Shown piece by piece: positions 21,844-30,766 of a stretch of 64,000 nucleotides of DNA. Below the pieces are notes generated by a model. That model was not told where the DNA came from and did not search any database. It saw nothing but the letters and a program-made list of their open reading frames with translations. Each line of letters opens with the position of its first letter. Position 1 is the stretch's first letter. The DNA is from Vibrio nigripulchritudo ATCC 27043 (GTDB taxonomy: Bacteria; Pseudomonadota; Gammaproteobacteria; Enterobacterales; Vibrionaceae): contig NZ_AFWJ01000001.1 of assembly GCF_000222685.1 (NCBI RefSeq), positions 62,001-126,000 on the forward strand, written 5' to 3'. A program made the position numbers and the translations under genes.

Positions 21844-22890
21844 CTAATTGGCATTGGGGATTTCGAGAATAGCAACAGGGGTTCCCACATCGAGTTTTCC
21901 AGATATCTTTTCAGGTTTACCAGTTTCCTGATTCAACCTCATACTGACCACCTGATTTGTGTATTGATTGCCTATCAGCATCCATTGTCCGTCCTGAGTT
22001 AAGGTAAAATCTCTTGGGCATTCACCACCCGTTGCAAAATCGCCTGCCCGGTTGGGTAACTGGGTTTGGGCATCAATGGTGAAATGAGCGATGCGAGATT
22101 GTCGTCTTCCAGATACGTACAGGTGTCGTCCGTTAGGAGAAAGCCGAATGGCAGAAACCGATCCTTCGGTCTCTTTATCGCAATCAAAAGCCTGGATTTG
22201 AGAATGAAAACGCCAGCCAAGATCTTCTCGGGTAAGTACCAGTAGACTTTCATCCAGTTCGCAACAGACATAGGCGAACTGCTCATCCGGGCTGATAACC
22301 ATATGCCTTGGCCCACAGCCAGAGGGTACGTCGCAAAAAGCGCTGTTAAGAATTTTGCCCGAATTGTCCAGTTCGTAACTCCAGATTTTATCCGCACCTA
22401 AGTCAGTAGAGTGCAGATGATAACCGCCATTTGTGAAGGCGGAATAGTGGGCATGAGGACCTTCCTGACGGTTGGTATTCGGTCCGGTGCCCTGATGTTC
22501 TAGGTGACGAATGAGCTGAGCACTTCCCTGTTCGTTAAATTGAAACAGAGAAACTTCTCCCGTCCAGTATTGAGCGGTGGTAATAAAATTCGGATTTTCA
22601 TGCAAAGCGATATGACAAGGCAGTTCACCCTGAACATTCCAAACCGTGTGGGTTTCATCTGAGTACAGGTGAATCATCGCCGGATTCTTTTGCTGAAACA
22701 CCTCGCGCACGGTGTAGAGGTTTTTCCCGTCAGAGGAGATAGCAAGTGCGGTGGGGTTATCGCATTTCAAATGCAAATGCGCCTGACCAAATTGTCCGGT
22801 TTCCGGGTCAAAGCTGACTTTGTATATGCCTTTCCCGTTGGTGATGACCCCTTCAAGATGACTTGAATAACTGCCGATATAGAGTTCCAT
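21844..22890 (-). CDS. Lactonase family protein (seven-bladed propeller)
   Basis: The 348-residue product is a lactonase/6-phosphogluconolactonase-like beta-propeller (starts MELYIGSYSS; repeats such as PNGRHLYVSGRR and GPRHMVISPDEQFAYV). Relatives hydrolyse sugar or cyclic-ester lactones. No signal peptide is seen, so it is cytoplasmic. ATG at 22890 is chosen because TGAGGTAG precedes it and overlaps the stop region of the upstream aldolase gene (7-base gap); the frame extends ten codons further. It is the last gene of the long minus-strand catabolic operon, which suggests that its substrate is a lactone formed by the operon's dehydrogenase. Confidence 0.8.
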   Translation of the reverse strand: MELYIGSYSSHLEGVITNGKGIYKVSFDPETGQFGQAHLHLKCDNPTALAISSDGKNLYTVREVFQQKNPAMIHLYSDETHTVWNVQGELPCHIALHENPNFITTAQYWTGEVSLFQFNEQGSAQLIRHLEHQGTGPNTNRQEGPHAHYSAFTNGGYHLHSTDLGADKIWSYELDNSGKILNSAFCDVPSGCGPRHMVISPDEQFAYVCCELDESLLVLTREDLGWRFHSQIQAFDCDKETEGSVSAIRLSPNGRHLYVSGRRQSRIAHFTIDAQTQLPNRAGDFATGGECPRDFTLTQDGQWMLIGNQYTNQVVSMRLNQETGKPEKISGKLDVGTPVAILEIPNAN

Positions 22891-22897
22891 TTCTACC

Positions 22898-23581
22898 TCA
22901 CATGATGCCAAATCGTTCAAACGCTTCTACGGTGCTCATTCCATTTTCAAGAGCTTTTCGCACTTCGCTTTCACCGCGCACTTTTTCCAGTGCCTTGGAA
23001 ATCACTTCGTCTTCGATTTCTTTAGGGATGCAAAGCACACCATCGCAGTCACCGAAAATGATATCTCCAGGTTGAATCTGTACCTGACCCACTCTTAGAG
23101 GGACATTGTAATTAATCACTTTGCCACGCGGACCTTGATCCTGGGCGTAGCATCCGCGGCTTGCGACCGGAAAATTGAGTGAGAGGATTTCATTGCTGTC
23201 ACGGATGTAGCCATCCAGTATTGCGCCAGCGGCACCGAGTTTTATCGCTCGGGTAGACATGAGCCCTCCCCAGAGCGCGTAGTCCGGAGATGAGCCGGTA
23301 CAGACGTATACGTCGTTGGGTTTCAGGCTATCCAATGCTTCAAACATCAGCCCAAAAGGCTTTGCCATTATTGGGTTGGCGCTTTCAGAAGAAACTTCCT
23401 CAAATACGTCAGCCTCCAATACCGTCATGGCTCTGCCAGCAATCACCATGTCTCGTCGTAACGTAGTGAGATAAGGGGGAAAGAACTGCTGCGTATACCC
23501 CATTTTATCCATGACATCGCCAATCACAGCGCTGAATAGCTCTTCCTTGATTCTGGCAAACAAGGCGTTGTCGTTTGACAT
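22898..23581 (-). CDS. RraA/HMG-aldolase family protein
   Basis: The 227-residue product belongs to the RraA-like fold that includes class II 4-hydroxy-4-methyl-2-oxoglutarate (HMG)/4-carboxy-4-hydroxy-2-oxoadipate aldolases. The metal and substrate motif is visible: WGGLMSTRA then GAILDGYIRD near residue 120, the G-x(20)-R-D/E pattern of active aldolases rather than of the RNase E inhibitor RraA. It would release pyruvate or oxaloacetate from a branched hydroxy-oxo acid. ATG follows CGGAGGTAACA. Its place next to a lactonase and CoA-transferases supports an aldolase role in catabolism. Confidence 0.75.
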   Translation of the reverse strand: MSNDNALFARIKEELFSAVIGDVMDKMGYTQQFFPPYLTTLRRDMVIAGRAMTVLEADVFEEVSSESANPIMAKPFGLMFEALDSLKPNDVYVCTGSSPDYALWGGLMSTRAIKLGAAGAILDGYIRDSNEILSLNFPVASRGCYAQDQGPRGKVINYNVPLRVGQVQIQPGDIIFGDCDGVLCIPKEIEDEVISKALEKVRGESEVRKALENGMSTVEAFERFGIM

Positions 23582-23641
23582 TGTTACCTCCGATTATCGT
23601 CCATTGATATAAATTCGGGTGTCACTGAATGAGATGCCTCT

Positions 23642-24403
23642 CTAGGAATGCTGGTAACCGAGGTTACAGGAAATGGTTTTACAGGCGTTTTTAAGCATTT
23701 CGAGTGCTTCTTCCGGGCTGGTTTCCTGAGCGTATTTTTGAGAAAGGAAAGGCAATGTCGCCACGCCAACCACACGATTTCGGTAGTCAAACAAGGGGAC
23801 AGACAAATTAAGAATACCCGCTACCACTTGCGATTCCATCCGCTCATGCCCTAACTGGATGATGTTATCCAGCCTTTCTTTGAGCGCCTTTCTCTCTTTG
23901 TCTGAAGGCAAAGAGTCGTAGAACGTCTGCTGAACTTCGTGATCTGAATAAGCGATCATTACTGCCCCGGAACTGGTTTCCAGAGCCGGATAACGACTGC
24001 CTGTCGCGACAGAGTAATGCGTTCCGAGAGGCGGATCTTGCTGGTGGATGATGATGATCTCTTCACCATTAAGAAGCGCAATGTGGCAGCTTTGAAGAGT
24101 CGCTTTGCACACGGACTTAATTTCCACATGAGCAGCTTCAACCAGAGTTTGCACCGGATAATGGCGATTGGCCACTTCAAACATTTTCAAAGACAGGTGA
24201 TAGGTGGACTTGGGGCCCGTGGAATAGATGTAACCTTTTTCTTCAAGCACTTGAATCACTCGATACAGACTGGTGATGGAGCGCCCAAGCATGCGCGCAA
24301 TTTCTGTCTGGGTTGCTCCGTCCGGGGACTCAGACAGCAGCTCTAACACACTGAGCGCCTTATCTACTGCCGGAACTGAATACTTACTTTCACTGTTTGC
24401 CAT
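23642..24403 (-). CDS. IclR-family transcriptional regulator
   Basis: The 253-residue protein has an N-terminal winged HTH (residues about 8-65, TQTEIARMLGRSITSLYRVIQVLEEKGYI) and the IclR C-terminal effector-binding domain (about 80-250). IclR proteins are ligand-responsive repressors or activators of catabolic operons. It lies inside the operon it presumably controls, 29 bases after the CoA-transferase gene and 60 bases before the aldolase gene. Candidate binding sites are the direct repeats upstream of the operon's first gene (34332-34363). Confidence 0.9.
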   Translation of the reverse strand: MANSESKYSVPAVDKALSVLELLSESPDGATQTEIARMLGRSITSLYRVIQVLEEKGYIYSTGPKSTYHLSLKMFEVANRHYPVQTLVEAAHVEIKSVCKATLQSCHIALLNGEEIIIIHQQDPPLGTHYSVATGSRYPALETSSGAVMIAYSDHEVQQTFYDSLPSDKERKALKERLDNIIQLGHERMESQVVAGILNLSVPLFDYRNRVVGVATLPFLSQKYAQETSPEEALEMLKNACKTISCNLGYQHS

Positions 24404-24432
24404 TGTGCACCTGTACGAAATGTTATCTGAGC

Positions 24433-26187
24433 CTAAGCCGATGATTTGAGTAACGCAGTGATTAACTGACGATCCTGATTAATTATACTGCTGAGTAATG
24501 TCTGCCGTTCTTTGGCGCTGACAAACTCCAGCCTTCTTATCCCCAGCGGATCGATCTGATTTCTTAGTAGCGCCAACTCCTCGTCCCGTATTGGTTCCAT
24601 TTCTCGGCACAGGTCAGAGAACAGGACTTTAAATCCGGTTTGCTCTGTGATGGTCTGCCTGCTCACACCGGGCATGGTTTCCACGACCACGAGTTGCCCT
24701 TCTTCTTCATCGTATTCGAACAAACACAGATTGGTGATAAGGGTGATTTTGCCCGGTTGATAACCGTACTTCCTGCGATCCTCTTCTGACACAAGTCGTC
24801 GACCTGCACTGCATAGTTCGACTTGTTCAACGAGTGCCTGAGGGGTGTGGCGGGGTAAGTAAACCATAAAATGCTGATGCATGTTTGCGACATCAGCCAT
24901 GCCTCCTTGTCCGGGTAAACGCACGAAGCCTCCGTTGGGTTTAGAGATAGACAAGGTGTTTGTCATGCCTTTGGCATCAATCTGCGCAGTTCCCACAATT
25001 TCATGGCTGACCAGACCTCCCTGATAGGCAGTCCAGTAAGTATCTTCGCCGCCGGTATGCCCTGCGGCACTTTGTGTGTCCATGGATTCCAGCAAGGTTA
25101 GGCTCATGGTGCCTGCCTGAATATCAACGGTGCCGCCGCTAAAGGTGGTGAACATCATGTCTGACGCATGACTGGCTTTTGCCAACCGGTAAGCCACGTT
25201 TGCCAGAGGGGATACTGCCCCTGCGCTGGCGTAGCTTTCATTACTCAGCATTCGGGCAACCCGAATAGTCATGATATCGGCAGCGGTTGCCGGCGAGTCC
25301 TTATCATCGGTTGATAAGACTGAGTAGGAGGATAAAAGGTCACTCAATGGAAGTTGTGCAGCTTTCTGGATCAGTGTAGGCACTTCGCGCTGCTGCAATT
25401 CGGATTCCAGAGGTTGCGAGCTTTGGGTTATCTCCATCAATCTTTGGTAGTCCGTGGTGTAGTAAGGCAGACAAGAACAAGGATAAGCGCCGCCTCGAGC
25501 CTCCGCTATCGCGCTGATCTTGTTACGGGGAATGATGGTGTTTCTCAATCCCTTTTGTAAGGTGCCATTCGGGACGATTTCTTCTACGGTCACCAACACC
25601 TGTTTCGCCGCGCCAGCAACCAATTTGTCGAGCGAATGAGCGCCGTAGAGCTCGACGTTTCCTGATTCATCAGCACGAGGGGCGTGAAGCAGCAATACAT
25701 CGGTCGTTTGGGCTTTGGCCAGTGACAGCGTTTGCTGGCTTTCTTCATCGAAATAGGGAGTGAGTGCTGGGCAGGTTTCATTCAGCTCTGAACCTACCGG
25801 GCTTTGCATAGGAAGAAAGGGGAGGTTTTGCTCGGCGGCTCTCAGGCTTTGAATCAACGCCAAAGCCGGCCAGTCGGTCATCGGTATTCCCTGTTTTTCG
25901 ACCGCTTTACGAAATCTAGGCGCAAGCCCGAACACGTCAAGACTTGAAAAACAAATATCGATACTCTCGACGGCTTCCGCTTCCAGTAACATCTCAAGAG
26001 GCAAGCCTCCAGCCCAGTTAAAATAGCGCAAACCTGTGACTCGTTGCTGACATACCTCTCTAATCAGAGCTATGGGCAGTCGGGCAAAATGGTGGCCTCC
26101 TACGGACAGTCGGCTTCCACTTGCAACCCGCGAGGCGAGCGCTTTTAGTGACGTTGTTTCCGGTCGATTGGCTTTTACTAAACTCAT
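24433..26187 (-). CDS. Fused class I CoA-transferase-like protein (glutaconate/IpdAB type)
   Basis: The 584-residue protein joins both halves of a class I CoA-transferase. Residues 1-285 resemble the alpha half (SRLSVGGHHFARLPIALIRE near 25); residues about 300-584 resemble the beta half (SAGAVSPLANVAYRLAK near 321). Glutaconate CoA-transferase beta subunits carry a catalytic Glu in an E-S-G motif; here the matching segment reads TTFSGGTVD (residues 347-355) with no Glu. It may therefore be a hydrolase like IpdAB or a modified transferase rather than a standard enzyme. The substrate is unknown. Confidence 0.7.
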   Translation of the reverse strand: MSLVKANRPETTSLKALASRVASGSRLSVGGHHFARLPIALIREVCQQRVTGLRYFNWAGGLPLEMLLEAEAVESIDICFSSLDVFGLAPRFRKAVEKQGIPMTDWPALALIQSLRAAEQNLPFLPMQSPVGSELNETCPALTPYFDEESQQTLSLAKAQTTDVLLLHAPRADESGNVELYGAHSLDKLVAGAAKQVLVTVEEIVPNGTLQKGLRNTIIPRNKISAIAEARGGAYPCSCLPYYTTDYQRLMEITQSSQPLESELQQREVPTLIQKAAQLPLSDLLSSYSVLSTDDKDSPATAADIMTIRVARMLSNESYASAGAVSPLANVAYRLAKASHASDMMFTTFSGGTVDIQAGTMSLTLLESMDTQSAAGHTGGEDTYWTAYQGGLVSHEIVGTAQIDAKGMTNTLSISKPNGGFVRLPGQGGMADVANMHQHFMVYLPRHTPQALVEQVELCSAGRRLVSEEDRRKYGYQPGKITLITNLCLFEYDEEEGQLVVVETMPGVSRQTITEQTGFKVLFSDLCREMEPIRDEELALLRNQIDPLGIRRLEFVSAKERQTLLSSIINQDRQLITALLKSSA

Positions 26188-26214
26188 AACGGTGATTTCC
26201 CTGCTTAGTCGACT

Positions 26215-27009
26215 TTAGTACCAGCTATCCGGCTTGTAACGAGCCGTAATACATAATCCGCCATCAACGCGAATGTCTGTGCCCGTAGTGAAACCAGAAG
26301 CGTCAGACGCAAGATAAACGGCTGTTTCTGCCACCTCTTCTGGCTTGCCAATTCGACCTATTGGGTGCATGTCCACAAAGGAACGCATAATGGATTCGCC
26401 GTCTTCACTTTCACGGATCACCTTCTCCACCATAGGAGTGCTGATGGTGCCCGGAGAAATAGTGTTAACCCGGATATTGTTGGGACCAAACTCCACGGCG
26501 AGCTGCTTGCTCATGGCGATGATTCCTCCCTTAATACCTGCGTACGCACTCCAGCCTTGCAACCCATTGTGTGCCTGAGCAGATGCCATGTTGATAATGG
26601 AACCCGAGCCATTTTTTATCATATGCGGAATGGCGAACTTGCAACCTCGGAACACGCTGCTGAAATTGACGGCTATGATCTTCTGCCACTGCTCTTCGGT
26701 CATTTCATTGATCGGCATCCCACCAATGGCGACGGCAGCGTTGTTGACTAAAATATCTAACTTACCGTAGCGCTGAGCCGTCTGTTCCAATAGTGCCTGC
26801 ACGTCTTTTTCCTGACTCACGTCGGTTTTGATGAACAGGGCTTTGCCTCCGGATTCGACAATACTTTGGGTGGTTTGCTGCCCTTTCTCTTCCTGAATGT
26901 CGGCGAGGACGACAGACGCTCCTTCCTTTGCCATGGTTTCCGCGATTACCTGACCGATACCATCGGCAGCGCCAGTGACTACCGCAACTTTTCCTTTGAG
27001 TCTGGTCAT
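26215..27009 (-). CDS. Short-chain dehydrogenase/reductase
   Basis: The 264-residue SDR has the cofactor loop TGAADGIG (about residues 12-19), NNAA near 90, and the catalytic Ser-Tyr-Lys set (SAQAH then YAGIKGG near 158), so it should be an active NAD(P)-dependent oxidoreductase on a sugar or hydroxy acid. ATG at 27009 (product MTRLKGKVAVV) is used because it begins 8 bases after the stop of the permease gene; the frame stays open 26 codons further inside that gene. In this operon it probably oxidises the imported substrate, with the lactonase acting later. Confidence 0.88.
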   Translation of the reverse strand: MTRLKGKVAVVTGAADGIGQVIAETMAKEGASVVLADIQEEKGQQTTQSIVESGGKALFIKTDVSQEKDVQALLEQTAQRYGKLDILVNNAAVAIGGMPINEMTEEQWQKIIAVNFSSVFRGCKFAIPHMIKNGSGSIINMASAQAHNGLQGWSAYAGIKGGIIAMSKQLAVEFGPNNIRVNTISPGTISTPMVEKVIRESEDGESIMRSFVDMHPIGRIGKPEEVAETAVYLASDASGFTTGTDIRVDGGLCITARYKPDSWY

Positions 27010-27017
27010 AGTGTTAC

Positions 27018-27992
27018 CTATTGTTTTTTCATTGAATCGAGCGTGACCGCAATGATGATCACGATGCCGGTTACCACTAATTGCCATTCTGTTGGGGCTC
27101 CAAGCATGCCTAACCCATTAGAGACAAACGCCAGAATCAGTACCCCAAGAAGCACGCCAACCAAACTGCCGATTCCGCCCGCTAAACTGATTCCACCCAG
27201 CACCGCGGCGGCGACTGCCTGAAATTCGTAACCCAGACCCGCCAGGTGAACCGCCGACCCTAATCGAGATGCCAGCAGTATTCCTCCAACGGTGGAGATC
27301 AAGGCACAGAGCACGAAGCAGGTGAACTTCACCTTTTGCACGTTGTACCCTGCGAGCCGTGCCACTTTGGCGTCGCCCCCAATGGCGTAGACTTTGCGCC
27401 CGAAGCGCGTATGCCTTAAGGCAAAAGCGAGCAGGATAACCAAGGTCCCGGCAATTAGGGCAGGGTATGGGAGCACATCCATAAAACGCCCGTTTCCGAG
27501 CTGGAAGAAAGATTCTAAATAGACTTCATCGGCAATGGCCTTCTTTCCGGTGTAGAGGTAAACCCCACCCCGAATGATGAACAGCGTACCCAGCGTGACG
27601 ATGAGAGAGTTGATCCTGAGGTAAACAACCAGATACCCGTTTATCACGCCAATGAGCAGACCGCAGGCGAGCGCACCGAAGATCCCAAGAGTCATTGATT
27701 CGGTGACATTCATCACCTCAATAAGAGGAATGGCGACAGCCGCAACCAGCGAACCGACAGAGATGTCGACCTCCCCGGAGATAAACACCAGACTGACGCC
27801 AAGAGACAAGGTGAGAATGATCGACGCCTGACCAAAGACATTGGTGAGGTTCCTGACACTAAAGAAATGTTCAGACAGCAGAGAAAACACCAGAATGATC
27901 ATCAAAAGAGATAGCGCCAGCGCAAACTCGTTATGCTTGATCAGCCAGCTCCAGGCAGAGTTGGGTGAGTTGGAACTATTGGATGGCTGCAT
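27018..27992 (-). CDS. ABC sugar transporter permease (RbsC-like), second copy
   Basis: The 324-residue protein is polytopic with about ten hydrophobic segments and the RbsC family motifs GEVDISVGS (near residue 64) and AAAVLGGISLAGG (near 245). It would form half of the membrane channel of a ribose-type (CUT2) importer. ATG at 27992 is chosen because AGGAGAAG lies seven bases ahead; it overlaps the end of the ATPase gene by 17 bases. A further in-frame start nine codons upstream has no such site. Confidence 0.9.
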   Translation of the reverse strand: MQPSNSSNSPNSAWSWLIKHNEFALALSLLMIILVFSLLSEHFFSVRNLTNVFGQASIILTLSLGVSLVFISGEVDISVGSLVAAVAIPLIEVMNVTESMTLGIFGALACGLLIGVINGYLVVYLRINSLIVTLGTLFIIRGGVYLYTGKKAIADEVYLESFFQLGNGRFMDVLPYPALIAGTLVILLAFALRHTRFGRKVYAIGGDAKVARLAGYNVQKVKFTCFVLCALISTVGGILLASRLGSAVHLAGLGYEFQAVAAAVLGGISLAGGIGSLVGVLLGVLILAFVSNGLGMLGAPTEWQLVVTGIVIIIAVTLDSMKKQ

Positions 27993-29466
27993 CAAGTATC
28001 TTCTCCTGTGTTGCTTCACTGCGTGGGTACTCGGCTGTGATCCTTCCCTCAGACATCACATAGATCCGATCGCACAAGCCTAATAACTCAGGCATCTCAG
28101 AGGTCATGACAACAACGCACATTCCCTGTTGAGCCAGCGAATCGATCAGAGCGTAAATTTCCGATTTTGCCCCCACGTCTATTCCCCTTGTGGGTTCGTC
28201 CACCACCAGCACCGATAGCCCGTACATCAGCCAGCGAGACAGCATCACTTTTTGCTGATTTCCACCAGACAAGGTGCCGGACAGTTGCGATAAGGAGGTG
28301 ATTTTGATTTTAAACCGGTCGACAAATTCATCGCAGGACAGCTGTTCCTGACTGTCGCTGACAAATCCGTACTGGGTGAGTTTTTCCAGCGAGGCAAGGC
28401 TCATGTTGCTTTGCACATCGGCTTCCAGCATCAACCCTTCTTCTTTGCGGTCTTCACTCATCAAGCCAATCCCCAGCGATTTCGCTTTTGAAGTATCGTG
28501 CGGTTTGAGGGGTTCTCCGTTGATGTGGATTTCGCCTTCGTTGATTGGATCGTATCCAACCAGTACTTTGGCGAGTTCTGTGCGTCCCGCGCCAACCAAG
28601 CCAAAAAAGCCGACTACTTCTCCAGAGCGTGCATGAAAATCGATATTTTTCAGTTTTTGCCCTGCGTTCACGCCTTTGACTTCCAATCGAGTTTCCTTGG
28701 TTTGATGCTCGGTTTTCGGGAAAAGGTCGCTTATCTCTCTGCCCACCATGTCTCGGATTAGCGTGTCATGAGTATGTTCTGACATGGCTTTGGTGGACAC
28801 ATGGCAGCCGTCCCGAAGCACCACACAACGCTGGGCGAACTCAAATAACTCGTCGAGTTTGTGACTGACGTAAATCACTGCAATGCCCATTGCTTTGAGC
28901 TTGTTGATGACCACAAAGAGGTTTTTGATTTCGGCCGGGCTGAGTGAAGATGTCGGCTCGTCCATCACCACGACTTTGGCGTCTGAACTGATGGCTCTGG
29001 TGATCTCGACAAGCTGCTGCTGACTGATGGGTAAGTCGGCGACTTTAGCATCGGGATCTAAGTCGAACCCCAGTTGATCGAACAGTTCCGCGGCTTGTTG
29101 TCGAATGCTTTTCCAGCCAATGGTCCCAAATGACGTGAGCGGGTGATTCTCCATAAAGATATTCTCAGCCACAGTAAATTCAGGGATGAGAGCGATCTCC
29201 TGAAAAACAGGCTTGATCCCGGCTTTAAGCGCATCGGAAGGGGTCTGGAAATGCATCACATCTCCACTCAGAGAAACGCTGCCTTCATCAGCGGGAAATA
29301 CACCACACAGGATCTTGATAAGCGTTGATTTTCCCGCACCGTTTTCGCCAATCAGCGCCAGAACTTCGCCCGGAAAAAGCTCTAGTGACACACCGTCCAG
29401 CGCTTTCACGCCAGGAAAAGACTTAGTGAGGTTATCGATTTGAACTAGTGGATTCTGCTCATTCAT
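27976..29466 (-). CDS. ABC sugar transporter ATP-binding protein (RbsA-like)
   Basis: The 496-residue protein has two ATPase domains, the CUT2 layout. The first has GENGAGKST (about residues 38-46), SQQQLVEI and VVVMDEP; the second has the usual degenerate Walker A (GLVGAGRTE near 288), LSGGNQQK near 399 and VLVVDEPTRG. It energises import with the two permeases and the binding protein encoded upstream. The start at 29466 has AGGAGGAAG ahead and overlaps the previous permease gene by 8 bases. Confidence 0.95.
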   Translation of the reverse strand: MNEQNPLVQIDNLTKSFPGVKALDGVSLELFPGEVLALIGENGAGKSTLIKILCGVFPADEGSVSLSGDVMHFQTPSDALKAGIKPVFQEIALIPEFTVAENIFMENHPLTSFGTIGWKSIRQQAAELFDQLGFDLDPDAKVADLPISQQQLVEITRAISSDAKVVVMDEPTSSLSPAEIKNLFVVINKLKAMGIAVIYVSHKLDELFEFAQRCVVLRDGCHVSTKAMSEHTHDTLIRDMVGREISDLFPKTEHQTKETRLEVKGVNAGQKLKNIDFHARSGEVVGFFGLVGAGRTELAKVLVGYDPINEGEIHINGEPLKPHDTSKAKSLGIGLMSEDRKEEGLMLEADVQSNMSLASLEKLTQYGFVSDSQEQLSCDEFVDRFKIKITSLSQLSGTLSGGNQQKVMLSRWLMYGLSVLVVDEPTRGIDVGAKSEIYALIDSLAQQGMCVVVMTSEMPELLGLCDRIYVMSEGRITAEYPRSEATQEKILDAAIQ

Positions 29467-30427
29467 AAGACGGCTTCCTCCTTACTATGTCGAGGTAGAC
29501 CGCGAGAATAAGAAACACGCCCGGGATGATGATTTGCCAGTCCTGATTCCAGCCAAGAATGATGATTCCGTTATCGATGATTTTTAAAATCATCACCGCC
29601 AGCACCGTCCCTAAAATAGAACCACTGCCGCCGAACAGACTGGTGCCACCTAACAGAACCGCCGCAATCACAATCAGCTCAAAGCCCTTTCCGGCAGTCG
29701 GCTGACCCGCATTAAGAAGTGATGCCAGAATGACGGCGGCAATCCCTGTTAATGCGCCCAAGATAATAAACGCGGTTATCTTGACTTTGCTGGGGGAAAT
29801 TCCCGACAGTTTAGCCGCATTCTGGTTTGCTCCAACGGCACTAATAAGGCGACCCTGACGGGTTCGGGATAAGAGCACGCCACCAATAATGACTGCGACA
29901 ATGGCAATGATGACCGGAACGGGAATGCCAAGCCAATAGCCAGTAGCGACGCTGGAAAATGCAGGCAGTTGATGGTGGTTCTGGATAGCCTCACGGGTAT
30001 ACAAAAAGACGCCACCCTGCAGAATCATCATGGTTGCAATGGTTCCAATCAATGAGTTTACTTTTAGGCGGGTTGTGACCAATCCATTGAAAATGCCTAC
30101 AGCCACACCAAACAAAACCCCTGCCACAATACCTGCAAGCAGACTATGAGTGGCATTAAGAACGTCCATCACCACGCAGGAGGCAAAACCCATTGCCGCG
30201 CCCACTGAGATGTCTACTTCACCACTAATCAAAAGTAGTGTCATGCCCACCGCAACGATGAGCACCAACGATGACTGATGCAGCACTGCGACTGCATTCG
30301 CTGGCGTGAGAAATCGATCCGATGAAATGCTGAGTCCAATAATCAGTGCTGCCAGCAATATCACCAGAAACAACGACTTTGAGTGACTGATCTTCTGCCA
30401 AAATGCAGGCGAAGACGGCTTATCCAT
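29459..30427 (-). CDS. ABC sugar transporter permease (RbsC-like), first copy
   Basis: The 322-residue polytopic protein carries GEVDISVGA (near residue 69) and an AAVLLGGTSLFGG motif (near 230), typical of CUT2 permeases. With the second permease it probably forms a heterodimeric channel, as in transporters with two different RbsC proteins. Its start (30427) has AGTAGGAGTAAGG ahead. A 337-base gap separates it from the binding-protein gene, most of which is the inserted 266-bp element. Confidence 0.93.
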   Translation of the reverse strand: MDKPSSPAFWQKISHSKSLFLVILLAALIIGLSISSDRFLTPANAVAVLHQSSLVLIVAVGMTLLLISGEVDISVGAAMGFASCVVMDVLNATHSLLAGIVAGVLFGVAVGIFNGLVTTRLKVNSLIGTIATMMILQGGVFLYTREAIQNHHQLPAFSSVATGYWLGIPVPVIIAIVAVIIGGVLLSRTRQGRLISAVGANQNAAKLSGISPSKVKITAFIILGALTGIAAVILASLLNAGQPTAGKGFELIVIAAVLLGGTSLFGGSGSILGTVLAVMILKIIDNGIIILGWNQDWQIIIPGVFLILAVYLDIVRRKPSYE

Positions 30428-30500
30428 AGCCTTACTCCTACTAGTTTTTGCGAACAGGCGACAACAACCCCTGCTGCCGCCATTCGAATCACGAGTCTTT

Positions 30501-30766
30501 AGGGTCTGCTGACCTTTCGTGGTTAAATTTTGTTCGAGTTCTATGTGTTTTAATCGCGGCGCAAGGTCTTTAGCTTAGTTATTCTAAGCAAATACCTTGC
30601 AACAAAGAGTAAAGCGCATAGAACCGAACCCTTCGGGCAGCATTTGTGGCTCCTTTCTACTGTGTTACCGCTTATTGATGTAGAGCGACTACACCGAATA
30701 AGCACTGCCTTGTATAAAGAACCCACAAATTGCTGCAAAAATCATCTCGAAAGGTCAACAGACCCT
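30501..30766. mobile_element. MITE-like element, copy A (266 bp)
   Basis: A 266-bp element with 19-bp terminal inverted repeats (AGGGTCTG(C/T)TGACCTTTCG), flanked by TA on both sides. An inverted copy lies at 37283-37548; hand alignment shows 13 differences and no gaps (about 95% identity). The interior folds into several hairpins (for example GCAAGGT...ACCTTGC). Both copies contain a matching 62-codon frame, which looks incidental. No transposase is encoded, so it would be mobilised in trans. It lies in the middle of the catabolic operon, between the binding-protein gene and the first permease gene. Confidence 0.88.

Noticed and set aside
30550-30738. 62-codon open frame inside MITE copy A (matched at 37311-37499 in copy B)
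   Set aside because: It is present only because the two copies are about 95% identical. It spans hairpin-forming sequence, has an odd Cys/Ser/Arg-rich composition and no ribosome-binding site, so I treat it as a by-product of the element.
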